A DNA stretch of 64,000 nucleotides. It comes from Desulfobacterales bacterium. GTDB taxonomy: Bacteria; Desulfobacterota; Desulfobacteria; Desulfobacterales; JAAELO01. The DNA lies in the NCBI GenBank assembly GCA_024226555.1, contig JAAELO010000762.1:25531-89530 (forward strand), in the 5' to 3' direction. The notes under the pieces were generated by a model, which was given only the letters and a program-made list of their open reading frames with translations, did no database searches and was not told the origin of the DNA. Below, piece by piece: positions 15,410-23,838 of the stretch; position 1 is the first letter of the stretch; every line of letters starts with the position of its first letter. Both the position numbers and the translations under genes were made by a program.

Positions 15410-16765
15410 CTAATAGTTTGAGATTATAAGCCTTCTAGTAAGTTTATAAAGTAGATTTCGTTTGAATGTTTTTTCCATTAACTCCTTTTTTTCTGCTTTT
15501 CTATACCACTTGAGCTCATTTCCAATAACCTCCTGAAGATGTTTGTTGAGCTTCTCATCACAAATTTTTATAAGCCAGTCATTGTTCTTTTTTGATGAGG
15601 ACCATGTAAAATTATCGGTTCCAGTATATGTGATATTTGAGTTTTGAAATAATATCAGCTTTCTATGTACAAATGTTTTTTCATTTAATGACCTTGCTTT
15701 TTCAACATCCAGATAGAAAACATTGAAAGTGCCCTTCATATCTTTTGTCTTTAATAGAAAATAGTGCAGGGTCTCAAGGGTATATAAAAAAGGGGTTCCA
15801 AACCAGACAAATTCTTTGTGTGCCTTTTTTCCATTAGTTATAAGGTTTAGCGTATTACCTCTTTGGATAAAACGAACAAATGCTTTAAATAAAGGCTGCG
15901 GAAAACCTATTGAATATGAAGTCAGATCAATGGTCCCTTTAAAATTGTCTATATCAGCAATTAATGTATCGTGACTGTCATTTGGAAGAATCTCTCTGTT
16001 TTTTACCTTCTCTCCGGAAACAACTATATTTGAAATAACATCATTTGAGAGAAGTTGAGCACGATCTGGAATAAACTGATACTCTTTAAGTGGTTTGCTC
16101 AAATCTACCGGTTTACTTAAATGGTTTGTGATTTCATCTATTTTATCTTTATGATCATTCCCTTTAAAACCTTGGGGAACACTGTATTTAATACTTTTTG
16201 AATTTTTTAAAGTTTTCGAGATTTTCGAGATCTCACTGAAGATCTTATTAAAATTATGCTTAACATCCGTTCCAATATAGTACTCTTTTGAGTCTATGGG
16301 CCTGAAGATATATGCAGAATCGGCTGTTAATGTACTGAAATCTGTATAGCCACGACCTCCGACGATAAGCTTTTCATCCTTTGTATCTGCATCAATCAGG
16401 AGCAACTTTTCATGGTAAAAATCATCCCATGAGATTTTTCCTGTACGCTTATTATAAAGGCTTATGGATTGAACTTTTGCCTGGCATTTTTTATCCACCA
16501 TGATCTTTCCGGATCTGTTAAAAAAATCCTTATCTATCCACGAAGCTGTATGGTCATATACAAAACGAACTTTTACTTTTTTTTTGATCTGAACAGATCT
16601 TATTGCATCTAAGAAGATAAGGCCTGTTTCATCTGTGGCCTGGGAAAAAGTAATGATATCTATTGTGTATTTTGCTCTCTTAATAAGCTCAACGCGGACA
16701 CAAAGATCAACGATCATCTCATTAATATAGATTATTTCAGTATTTAACCTTTCGGGATATATCAT
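15410..16765 (-). CDS. Phospholipase D-family (HKD) protein
   Basis: 451 residues with two PLD half-motifs: FYHEKLLLIDAD followed by LIVGGRGYTDFS in the first half, and FVHRKLILFQNSNITYTGTDNFTW in the second. Both His and Lys of each HxK are kept, while the Asp positions are altered to Asp and Asn-like residues, so it could be active as a transferase such as a cardiolipin-synthase-like enzyme. No signal peptide is visible. Its start overlaps the stop of the B12-radical SAM gene by 4 bases (ATGA), the last member of the five-gene minus-strand operon. Substrate unknown; a lipid headgroup or lipid-linked product is likely from context. Confidence 0.8.
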   Translation of the reverse strand: MIYPERLNTEIIYINEMIVDLCVRVELIKRAKYTIDIITFSQATDETGLIFLDAIRSVQIKKKVKVRFVYDHTASWIDKDFFNRSGKIMVDKKCQAKVQSISLYNKRTGKISWDDFYHEKLLLIDADTKDEKLIVGGRGYTDFSTLTADSAYIFRPIDSKEYYIGTDVKHNFNKIFSEISKISKTLKNSKSIKYSVPQGFKGNDHKDKIDEITNHLSKPVDLSKPLKEYQFIPDRAQLLSNDVISNIVVSGEKVKNREILPNDSHDTLIADIDNFKGTIDLTSYSIGFPQPLFKAFVRFIQRGNTLNLITNGKKAHKEFVWFGTPFLYTLETLHYFLLKTKDMKGTFNVFYLDVEKARSLNEKTFVHRKLILFQNSNITYTGTDNFTWSSSKKNNDWLIKICDEKLNKHLQEVIGNELKWYRKAEKKELMEKTFKRNLLYKLTRRLIISNY

Positions 16766-18417
16766 TTTCTATTCTTACCTAATTTGTTTAATTGGGAAAA
16801 TGGCAGTATTCCCGGGCTGATCATAAATTGTTGGATCTTTGATCTGGTTTTTTCCGGTGAAAATGAAGCTTTTACAAAAATCATTAAAACCTGAAAAAAT
16901 GAAGATAACAGTAGAACAGGTTTTCTTCTGGTGATCTTAAGCCAGTTTATAAATGCAAGTTTTGCTGAATCTTTAAGATACTTTTCAAAATAGTATGACA
17001 GGAAATTGATTGTAACCTCCGAATCCTCATAAATCTTACTGTAAAACAAAGTGTATGGGATTCGATACTCCTCATATAGTGAGAATATAACAGGCCTGGT
17101 TATGTTTGATGAGTTTCGTACATTGTGCTCAAGATCTGTATTTTTATAGGGCCGCCATATTTGAAAAATTGGTGTTGCATTGTATTTCTTAAAAAGATCG
17201 AAAGCAAAATAGTATGTTTTTAAAAGGTCTTCCTTGGTTTCTCCAGGCATACCGAAAATAAAAAAGGTTAGTGTATCTATCTCGTTCTCATAGCATAATT
17301 TACAGGCTTTTATAACATCTTCAATATTCAGATCTTTCTTAATTACATTCTCCAGTACCTTTTTACTTCCACTTTCAACACCAAATATCAGATAGGTACA
17401 ACCAGTTTTTTTGCAGAGTTTAACAAGCTCTTCATCAACAAGGTCAGCGCGAACTCCGTTTGGTGTATCCCAGGTGATATTCCATTCGTTTTTTATTATA
17501 CCTCTTAGAATATTCTTGAACCGTTCAGGATTGAATAGAAGATTATCATCCTCAAAATGAATGTTTCTTACTCCGTGTTTTTCAATGAGAAACTTCATCT
17601 CTTCAAGAACATAATCAACACTCTGGGCACGAACCTTTCGACCCATATGTAAGTGGATACAACAGTGACTGCATTTAAAATTGCAGCCTCTGCTTGTAAC
17701 AAGATCAATTGATCTGTGTGAATCTTTATATTTAGCTATTAGCCTTGAGGGGAAACCTTCTCTGTTTATCTCGAAATATTTCTCTAAATCCACAAGGTCG
17801 TAATCACAATAAAGCTCATCAAGATTCTCTATATATGGTCTATCCTCAGTTATTGTAATATTTTCATTTTCTTTATATGCAATTCCCATTATCTCTTTGT
17901 ATGGTTTGTTAGATCTAAGTTTATCTATAAGTTCTTTAAATGTAACTTCTCCCTCTTTCATCACAATTACATCTATTGCAGAAGTTCTGTTAAAGTAATC
18001 GCGATAATCATTTGTTGCATCAGGGCCGCCAACTATTATGAAAATGTCAGGGAAATTTTTCTTTACCAGATTGATAAGCTTTATAGTGTCACTGATATAG
18101 TAGTTTGCTGTGGATGTGACCGCCAGAACATGTGGGGAATAATTTTCAACATAATCTATAATTTCAGAATCTTCCATTCCGAAATATATAGGTGGATTTT
18201 TTCTCTCGGTCCGTACCTTTTTCAGATCTGCATTAACAAGGATATCTAAAAAATCAGTTTGAACCAGATCATCATCTTTAAAAAGACCTGACAGATACAA
18301 AATACTTTTTGGAAGTCCAATCATTGGAGCATCAGGAGGTTCAATCTCCATAAAATACCCACCAGAGCGCATAAACAGAATCTTAAGGGGTTTATCAGCT
18401 TTATAATTCTTTAACAT
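16762..18417 (-). CDS. B12-binding-domain radical SAM protein
   Basis: 551 residues. The first 190 residues look like a cobalamin-binding Rossmann domain (VLAVTSTANYYISDTIKLI, IIVGGPDATNDY). The radical-SAM core follows with SRGCNFKCSHCCIHLHMG (CxxxCxxC) and the FEDDNLLFNPERFKN and FGVESGS motifs of BchE/HpnJ-like enzymes. These enzymes do radical methylations or rearrangements on lipids, hopanoids or tetrapyrroles. It lies two bases from the glycosyltransferase gene and overlaps the PLD gene, so it acts in the same pathway. The reaction cannot be assigned. Confidence 0.85.
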   Translation of the reverse strand: MLKNYKADKPLKILFMRSGGYFMEIEPPDAPMIGLPKSILYLSGLFKDDDLVQTDFLDILVNADLKKVRTERKNPPIYFGMEDSEIIDYVENYSPHVLAVTSTANYYISDTIKLINLVKKNFPDIFIIVGGPDATNDYRDYFNRTSAIDVIVMKEGEVTFKELIDKLRSNKPYKEIMGIAYKENENITITEDRPYIENLDELYCDYDLVDLEKYFEINREGFPSRLIAKYKDSHRSIDLVTSRGCNFKCSHCCIHLHMGRKVRAQSVDYVLEEMKFLIEKHGVRNIHFEDDNLLFNPERFKNILRGIIKNEWNITWDTPNGVRADLVDEELVKLCKKTGCTYLIFGVESGSKKVLENVIKKDLNIEDVIKACKLCYENEIDTLTFFIFGMPGETKEDLLKTYYFAFDLFKKYNATPIFQIWRPYKNTDLEHNVRNSSNITRPVIFSLYEEYRIPYTLFYSKIYEDSEVTINFLSYYFEKYLKDSAKLAFINWLKITRRKPVLLLSSFFQVLMIFVKASFSPEKTRSKIQQFMISPGILPFSQLNKLGKNRK

Positions 18418-18419
18418 TA

Positions 18420-19607
18420 TTACATTTCCCCATGCAGGTTGACGTGAACGGTCTCTTCATTTGCTATTTTTAGTGCTATTTCCTGAGCATTTCTCAGGAA
18501 CTGGTCCTCTTTTACAAGCCTTTCAAAAGCCCTTTTTATATTTTTACCGGATATCTTTTTAAAACATATTGGTTTCGGCCCTATTCCAAGCCTTTTCACT
18601 TTATCCCCCCAATAGAACTGGTCTAATAAATGGGGGATAATCAGTTGTGGAACTCCAGATTTTGCTGCATTAAATGTGGTTCCGGCACCACCATGATGCA
18701 CAATAAATCTCATTTTTGTAAACAGTTTCCCGTGTGAAATTTCACCCACCTCTAAAAAGCGGTTGCTGTTTTCTGTTTCAAAACCAGCCCACCCTTTTTG
18801 AATAATAGCCCTTAAACCAAGTGTTTCAATTACTTCTTTAAAAATCTCAATTGTAGAATTTTCTCCTGGCATACTACCAAAGCCAATATATATTGGAGGC
18901 GCGCCATTCTCGATAAATTCTGTAACTAGCTCTGGTAGTGGGTTTATATCTTCAAGATTAAGATAGGAAATGCTTTTAATCTCATCCGGCAGTTTTGATA
19001 AAACAGGGCTATGGGAGATAATTGTTTTATCTTTCAAAGTTTCAAAAATATCTTTTATCGGTTCTAAACTATTTGCCCTGCGATAACGGTTAATCTTTCC
19101 TTTTACAGTCAAATTCACAGCTGATTTAAAGAAGAACCACAGAAGTTTATTAATCGCACCATCTTTGAACTGAACAGGAACCTGTGGTGGAGAGTGAAGA
19201 TTAGATGGAACCCAGTTTGGAGCAAAAAGTATGTGACTGTATTTTACACTCAATTTTTCAGCAATTGAAAAAGCTGAAAGTTGCAGACCACTTCCAATTA
19301 CATAATCATACCCTTTGATTATTTCGCCAAGCACATCTAATTGAACATCCATCACTTCTCTTAAATTTTGTTTAAACCTTAAAGTGCTCGAAAAGGTTTT
19401 CCCAACCACATCTTTATTATTTATGGCGAGTTCTTTAAAACTTATATTTATAGGATAAAATTTAAATGAGTGCTTTTCAGATAGCTTTTTAAAGTCGCGG
19501 GTTGAACAAACAGATACATCATTTCCCTGATCCCGTAAAAGGCAACCCAAAGCTATTATGGGCCTAACATCACCTTCCGTTCCTATGGGTGTTAAAAGTA
19601 TTTTCAT
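18420..19607 (-). CDS. MGT/UGT-like glycosyltransferase (GT1 family)
   Basis: 395 residues from the ATG at 19607 with GAGG four bases ahead. The 13 extra residues of the track start are encoded by the end of a family D repeat and are rejected. The N-terminus MKILLTPIGTEGDVRPI and the C-terminal donor site VHHGGAGTTFNAAKSGVPQLIIP followed by DQFYWGDKV are typical of GT-B enzymes that glycosylate lipids or small molecules, such as sterol or polyketide glycosyltransferases. It is the third gene in the operon after the ketosynthase and methyltransferase genes. The acceptor is unknown; a lipid made by the neighbouring ketosynthase is a reasonable guess. Confidence 0.85.
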   Translation of the reverse strand: MKILLTPIGTEGDVRPIIALGCLLRDQGNDVSVCSTRDFKKLSEKHSFKFYPINISFKELAINNKDVVGKTFSSTLRFKQNLREVMDVQLDVLGEIIKGYDYVIGSGLQLSAFSIAEKLSVKYSHILFAPNWVPSNLHSPPQVPVQFKDGAINKLLWFFFKSAVNLTVKGKINRYRRANSLEPIKDIFETLKDKTIISHSPVLSKLPDEIKSISYLNLEDINPLPELVTEFIENGAPPIYIGFGSMPGENSTIEIFKEVIETLGLRAIIQKGWAGFETENSNRFLEVGEISHGKLFTKMRFIVHHGGAGTTFNAAKSGVPQLIIPHLLDQFYWGDKVKRLGIGPKPICFKKISGKNIKRAFERLVKEDQFLRNAQEIALKIANEETVHVNLHGEM

Positions 19608-19617
19608 AAAACCTCGA

Positions 19618-19754
19618 GGCTGTGTCACAAATGCACTTTTGCCCAATTTCTACGTCAGATAAAAATTTTAATCCTCAAAATATTCTATATGTTCCTGTGG
19701 TTAAAATTTTGATCTTCCTTGAACTAAAACAAAATCTCTATTTGTGACACAGCC
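19618..19754. repeat. Family D inverted repeat with perfect 15-bp ends
   Basis: GGCTGTGTCACAAAT at 19618-19632 is mirrored exactly by ATTTGTGACACAGCC at 19740-19754. The right arm encodes the last residues (RLCHK) and the stop of the methyltransferase gene. Related copies end at the stop codons of hypD (38.1 kb) and, in mini form, the GTPase (23.7 kb). Lies inside the operon between two genes. Confidence 0.85.
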
Positions 19755-20409
19755 TCCCTTTTTTGGAATTTAAAAATGGAAAAAGCCCTGTTGTATTTTT
19801 GTATGAGATATAATCATCTCCAAAATAACCAATAAGGAGCTTCTCCTCATTATGGATACGTATCAGAGTAAATGGAGAGCATATAAGCATTAAAAGAAAG
19901 CCCAAATAAACTCCAAACATTAGAGTTATACCTATCATAGTAAGGAATGTTCCCAAATAAGCAGGATGCCTTACAATTGAATATATTCCGGTTTTAACAA
20001 GTTTATGATCTTCTCTTATCTGAACTGTATAGGTAAAATTTTCATTCAGATCATACCTTGCTTTAACACGAAAAATTAAACCAGTTATAAAAAATAATAT
20101 TCCAATCATAAAAAGATAATTCCAGAGATAGTCCGGCATAACAGGCCATATTTCAAGGTATCTGTAAAATGAAATAAACAGAGTTAAAGTGCAGAATATC
20201 AAACAGCTTAGCACGCCATTATCATCAGATTGAATTTTATCCTCTTTAAGTGAAAGAGACTCATACATGAAACCAATGAGAACTAAAATATTTGCTATAA
20301 GGACTTTAGCCGGGGAAATAAACGTACTGAAATTAAGAATGACATAGCAAAAGGAGATAGTACTGGTTAAGAGAAAAATAGCTATGATATCTTTTCTATA
20401 TTTATTCAT
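19738..20409 (-). CDS. Isoprenylcysteine-methyltransferase-like membrane protein
   Basis: 223 residues with about five membrane segments. The C-terminal half carries the ICMT/PEMT fingerprint: LVKTGIYSIVRHPAYLG, then an NEEKLLIGYFGDDYISYKNTTG stretch, which binds SAM and methylates lipid or prenyl carboxyls. It starts 8 bases before the end of the ketosynthase gene. The final residues RLCHK and the stop codon are encoded by the arm of a family D repeat, so the natural end may have been replaced by the insertion. The real substrate is unknown; in this operon it may methylate the product of the ketosynthase route. Confidence 0.8.
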   Translation of the reverse strand: MNKYRKDIIAIFLLTSTISFCYVILNFSTFISPAKVLIANILVLIGFMYESLSLKEDKIQSDDNGVLSCLIFCTLTLFISFYRYLEIWPVMPDYLWNYLFMIGILFFITGLIFRVKARYDLNENFTYTVQIREDHKLVKTGIYSIVRHPAYLGTFLTMIGITLMFGVYLGFLLMLICSPFTLIRIHNEEKLLIGYFGDDYISYKNTTGLFPFLNSKKGRLCHK

Positions 20410-21637
20410 GTTTTTTTATTACACATGCTCCGTTATATCCGCCCCAACCAGCACTAACAATTAAAATTCTTTTTATACTCTTTTTTACTGGTGAATTTGT
20501 AGGAGATAGCTCACAAACATCGTCAAGTTTATCAGGTATATTTTTAGTTGGCAAAAGAGTATTTTCTTTTAAACTAAATATTGAGAGTATAATATTTATC
20601 ATCGCTGTGGCAGCACCAGTATGACCTATTACAGGTTCTGCTGTAAAAGTATGAACCTCTTTAAAATACTTACTGCAAACAGTATAAAGGCCAACATCAA
20701 GTAGATAACAGCCTGTTATGGGAAGATAAACAGAGTCTATTTCAAGGTTTTTATACTTCTCAATCACACTTGTCAAACCCATAAGTTTTCTATCTTTACC
20801 ACCATAATTATCTGAATGAAAAAAGAAATTTACAGATTCTACCTCACCATAAACAGGTGCATTACGCTTAATTGCAGAATCCAGAGATTCAAGTAAAACA
20901 GCACCACCACCCTCTGCAATTACTCCCCTGTTACTTAATAGAGGCGATCCATAAGGAATAACATAATCTTCAAGCTCCCGATCAAAAGAGTTATTACCAA
21001 AAAATGATATTGTTTTACCCGCAACTTTTGCTGCTTTATTGTAAAAAAGGAAGGTTACAGGATAAAGATTTGCTTCACCAACCACAGAAAAAACCCTCTC
21101 ACACATTCCGGATTTTATTAGATTAAAGGCAGAAATAACAGTAAGCATACCAGAGCAGCTGGCTCCCTCGACACTATGCACATAACCATTTATTTTAAAA
21201 TGGGATGCTAAAAGATGACAAGCGCCGGCATTTGAAATACTACTAACGAGATGGTGACTTATCTTTGAAAAAGGTTTTGTACCGATCTCTTTTATAGCTT
21301 CTTCAGCTTTATCTGCACCATGGGAAGCGGAACCAAAAATCAGGCCGGTTCCATTATTTGACATTTCATCCAAACATGATGAATCAATACACTCTTTTAA
21401 AGCTGTGATCCCTAAACGACCGTGCCTTGATAGTGGGGTAACTCTTTTCGCAATAGTAAGATCGAAGGGAACTCTTCCAACATATTTAACAGGAAAATCT
21501 TTGGAAAATGCCTCATATTGTGTAAGACAACTCTCTTTTTGCAGACTTTTATTCCAAAGATCATTTGAAGTTCCGGCAGCAGAGCATGAGCCAAAACCAG
21601 TAATTAATATCTTTTTATCATCAATTAAATTTTCCAT
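20402..21637 (-). CDS. Beta-ketoacyl synthase (thiolase fold), lacking the first catalytic His
   Basis: 411 residues of the KAS II/FabF type. The active-site Cys is in SVEGASCSGMLTV near residue 180, and the second His is in VIGHTGAATAMINI. Where FabF has HGTxTxxND the sequence is TGCYLLDVG, so the first catalytic His is missing. This could make it a chain-initiation or non-decarboxylating KS, or a chain-length-factor partner. No ACP or KR gene is beside it. It is the first gene of a five-gene operon with a methyltransferase, glycosyltransferase, B12-radical SAM and PLD. Divergent from the PBP/GTPase/ABC trio. Confidence 0.8.
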   Translation of the reverse strand: MENLIDDKKILITGFGSCSAAGTSNDLWNKSLQKESCLTQYEAFSKDFPVKYVGRVPFDLTIAKRVTPLSRHGRLGITALKECIDSSCLDEMSNNGTGLIFGSASHGADKAEEAIKEIGTKPFSKISHHLVSSISNAGACHLLASHFKINGYVHSVEGASCSGMLTVISAFNLIKSGMCERVFSVVGEANLYPVTFLFYNKAAKVAGKTISFFGNNSFDRELEDYVIPYGSPLLSNRGVIAEGGGAVLLESLDSAIKRNAPVYGEVESVNFFFHSDNYGGKDRKLMGLTSVIEKYKNLEIDSVYLPITGCYLLDVGLYTVCSKYFKEVHTFTAEPVIGHTGAATAMINIILSIFSLKENTLLPTKNIPDKLDDVCELSPTNSPVKKSIKRILIVSAGWGGYNGACVIKKHE

Positions 21638-21728
21638 TAATTCTGTATATCATAAAAAAACTCTTTATTCTCTTTCCGTATAACTATATTTATAACAGGA
21701 ACCTTAAATATAAGAAAAGGTCATCAAA

Positions 21729-22994
21729 ATGAAAAGCCATCAAAAAATCAGAGAACAGAAAACCCTTTCATTATCACCAGATATGTTGATAAATGATGTC
21801 ATAAAAACATGGCCCCAAACTGTAGCAACTTTTTCAAAAATGGGTTTTTCGTCGTTTAAAATACCCATTTTCAGAAAACTATTTACAAGAAATCTTACAA
21901 TTGAAAGTGCTGCCAAATTTAAAAATGTAGATCTGAATATTCTTCTGATTAACTTACAAAATGCCATTGCAAACCCCACTACTCATAATGAGTCATTTAT
22001 AGACCCTAACAGATTGAGGTTTGATGAAAATACCGTTCCGGATTTAACAGGGGATCTAAGTATGTTTGGTATTATTCCCTGCCCTGTAAGAAATGTTATA
22101 ATCGAAAGATTTGATTCTTTTATACAGGAAAATTATACCAAAAGGGATAAAAAAGTTGCGTGGTGGCTTGCATCAGGTGGCCCTTCCATAATGGATATCA
22201 AGAACTATATAAAATCCACTGTTAAGTCCAATCAATTTGAAACATTTCCGGATCTTTTTCTATCCGTTGGAACAGAGGTATTTTTACACGATGATTTCTG
22301 TAGACCATTATATAAAGAGAATTTTTTTAAACAAACAGATGTTAAAACAAGAGCTGATCTAAAAAAACTTGAGGACCCAAACGGAATTTTACAACTCCAG
22401 TTTGCAGCAATTTTTACTTTTTACTGCATACCTGAATCTCTGGGAGGTCTCCCACTTCCAAATAACTGGTTCGATCTGACTGACCCAAAGTATAAGGGAC
22501 ACATTGTTTTACCTTCTCTAAACCTTCCGGTGATTCCGGATCTTCTATCTGCTCTTTATTTTCACCTTGGAGATAGTCATTTCATAAAGTTTTGCCAAAA
22601 TGTTAAGTTTGCACTACATCCATCCCACAGCTCTGATAGGAAAATTAAGAAAAACTCCCCGGGGATCTTTGTTACTCCCATGCACTTTTCCAAAATAAAA
22701 AAATCTCCCGGGCATGTCAATGTAATCCCGGAAGATGGATTTATAGCTGTTCCGGCATATATTGCTAAAACTTCGCAGAATTCAGAAGTTTCTAAAATGG
22801 AAGATTTTCTGCTTTCTAAAGAACTTCTGGATATCTATTACAATAGTGGGTTTATGCCAAACAATCCTGATATTGAAACGGAGTATCCCATGGATAACCT
22901 GATAACAAGACCCTGGAGCTCTCTATTCGACAATATTCCTGATGAGTTCTTACAACAACTCCTGAGAAACTTTAAACTGGAAGTATCGGCATGA
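21729..22994 (+). CDS. DUF1858-like plus type-2 periplasmic-binding-fold protein without signal peptide
   Basis: 421 residues with no signal peptide. Residues 15-80 resemble a DUF1858 domain (LSPDMLINDVIKTWPQTVATF), but the usual Cys pair is absent. From about residue 105 the protein shows the fold of ABC substrate-binding proteins: WWLASGGPSIMDIK, WFDLTDPKYKGHIVLPS, a hinge and DGFIAVPAYIAKTS. The next gene overlaps its stop (ATGA), and the third gene carries a similar N-terminal domain. A cytoplasmic binding protein with no membrane partner is unusual. A role in handling a metal or cofactor is only a guess. Confidence 0.65.
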   Translation: MKSHQKIREQKTLSLSPDMLINDVIKTWPQTVATFSKMGFSSFKIPIFRKLFTRNLTIESAAKFKNVDLNILLINLQNAIANPTTHNESFIDPNRLRFDENTVPDLTGDLSMFGIIPCPVRNVIIERFDSFIQENYTKRDKKVAWWLASGGPSIMDIKNYIKSTVKSNQFETFPDLFLSVGTEVFLHDDFCRPLYKENFFKQTDVKTRADLKKLEDPNGILQLQFAAIFTFYCIPESLGGLPLPNNWFDLTDPKYKGHIVLPSLNLPVIPDLLSALYFHLGDSHFIKFCQNVKFALHPSHSSDRKIKKNSPGIFVTPMHFSKIKKSPGHVNVIPEDGFIAVPAYIAKTSQNSEVSKMEDFLLSKELLDIYYNSGFMPNNPDIETEYPMDNLITRPWSSLFDNIPDEFLQQLLRNFKLEVSA

Positions 22995-23692
22995 AGCTAA
23001 TAATTGTTGGAGGACCACCGTCAGTAGGTAAAACTTCTGTTATTATCCATACCATAAACAACTCAGGTATTAACAAGAGTGGTACTACAGTATTCAAGCT
23101 GGATTGCCTTGTTGCAAATGACTATGAAATCTATAAAAAAAACAAAATAAAAGTCATAACAGGATTATCAACAAATATTTGCCCGGATCATTTCCTTGCA
23201 ACCAACATTGAGAGAGTCGCAAAATATGGGCTTAAGAACAAACTTAACTATATCATAGTTGAAAGTGCCGGATTATGTAACAGGTGCTCTCCCCACTTAA
23301 GAAGCTTTTTAGGAGTAACTGTGCTTGATGTACTAAGTGGAATCCATACACCTAAAAAAATGGGTCCTCTTTTAAAAGCAGCTGATATTGTTGTGTTAAC
23401 CCGCTCAGATCTTATCAGCCAGGCTGAACGTGAAGTTTTCAGAACAAGAATCAGAAATCTAAATCGCAAAGCAAAAATTCTTGAAATTAATGGTTTAACA
23501 GGGCAAAACAGCCAAACCCTTGGAAATCTCTTTAAAGATGCAACCGATTTTGATGAATCTATCCCACTATCACTTAAATATGCAATGCCAGGGGCTGTAT
23601 GCTCGTTTTGTTTAGGAGAAAAGAGAGTTGGTGAAACTTACGCAAGTGGCAATGTTAAACTGATGGAATTGAAAGGTTTTCCAAATCAATGA
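22991..23692 (+). CDS. HypB/CobW-like G3E GTPase with Cys pairs
   Basis: 233 residues. The P-loop is GGPPSVGKTSVI; a later VLTRSDLI resembles the NKxD-type specificity region and IVESAGLC the switch motif. Two Cys pairs stand out: LCNRCSPH near residue 96 and CSFCLGEKR near residue 207, which may bind a metal. HypB and CobW proteins deliver Ni, Co or Zn; hypA and hypB are not in the visible hyp cluster, so this protein is not an obvious hypB but is related. It overlaps the upstream gene by 4 bases. Its TGA is directly followed by a GGCACAAA hairpin, and the ABC ATPase starts 146 bases later. Confidence 0.75.
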   Translation: MKLIIVGGPPSVGKTSVIIHTINNSGINKSGTTVFKLDCLVANDYEIYKKNKIKVITGLSTNICPDHFLATNIERVAKYGLKNKLNYIIVESAGLCNRCSPHLRSFLGVTVLDVLSGIHTPKKMGPLLKAADIVVLTRSDLISQAEREVFRTRIRNLNRKAKILEINGLTGQNSQTLGNLFKDATDFDESIPLSLKYAMPGAVCSFCLGEKRVGETYASGNVKLMELKGFPNQ

Positions 23693-23713
23693 GGCACAAA
23701 AGCTATTTGTGCC
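23693..23713. repeat. Mini family D hairpin at the GTPase stop codon
   Basis: GGCACAAAAGCTATTTGTGCC is a perfect 8-bp stem with a 5-base loop, starting right after the TGA. It shares the CACAAA core with the family D arms. There is no strong T-run after it. Confidence 0.6.
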
Positions 23714-23762
23714 AACTACTTTGGGTGAAAATTCACTATTGTCTGGTAAAAAAACAGATAAA

Positions 23763-23790
23763 GGGAATCTCTAATAAATTAGAATTTTTG
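23763..23790. repeat. Family B half-copy upstream of the ABC ATPase
   Basis: GGGAATCTCTAATAAATTAG and the following AATTTTTG match one end of family B; the opposite arm is not found nearby. It splits the trio, so the ABC gene may have its own promoter downstream of it. Confidence 0.55.
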
Positions 23791-23838
23791 TATAATATTT
23801 ACATATTTAATAACATACAACCAGACTAATGGTGAAAA

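Noticed and set aside
19608-19646. N-terminal extension of the glycosyltransferase
   Set aside because: Read from a family D arm; the typical MKILLTP start at 19607 has a GAGG site.
22991-23692. Calling the GTPase hypB
   Set aside because: It lacks the His-rich N-terminus and typical HypB metal motif, and it is far from the hyp operon; kept as HypB/CobW-like.
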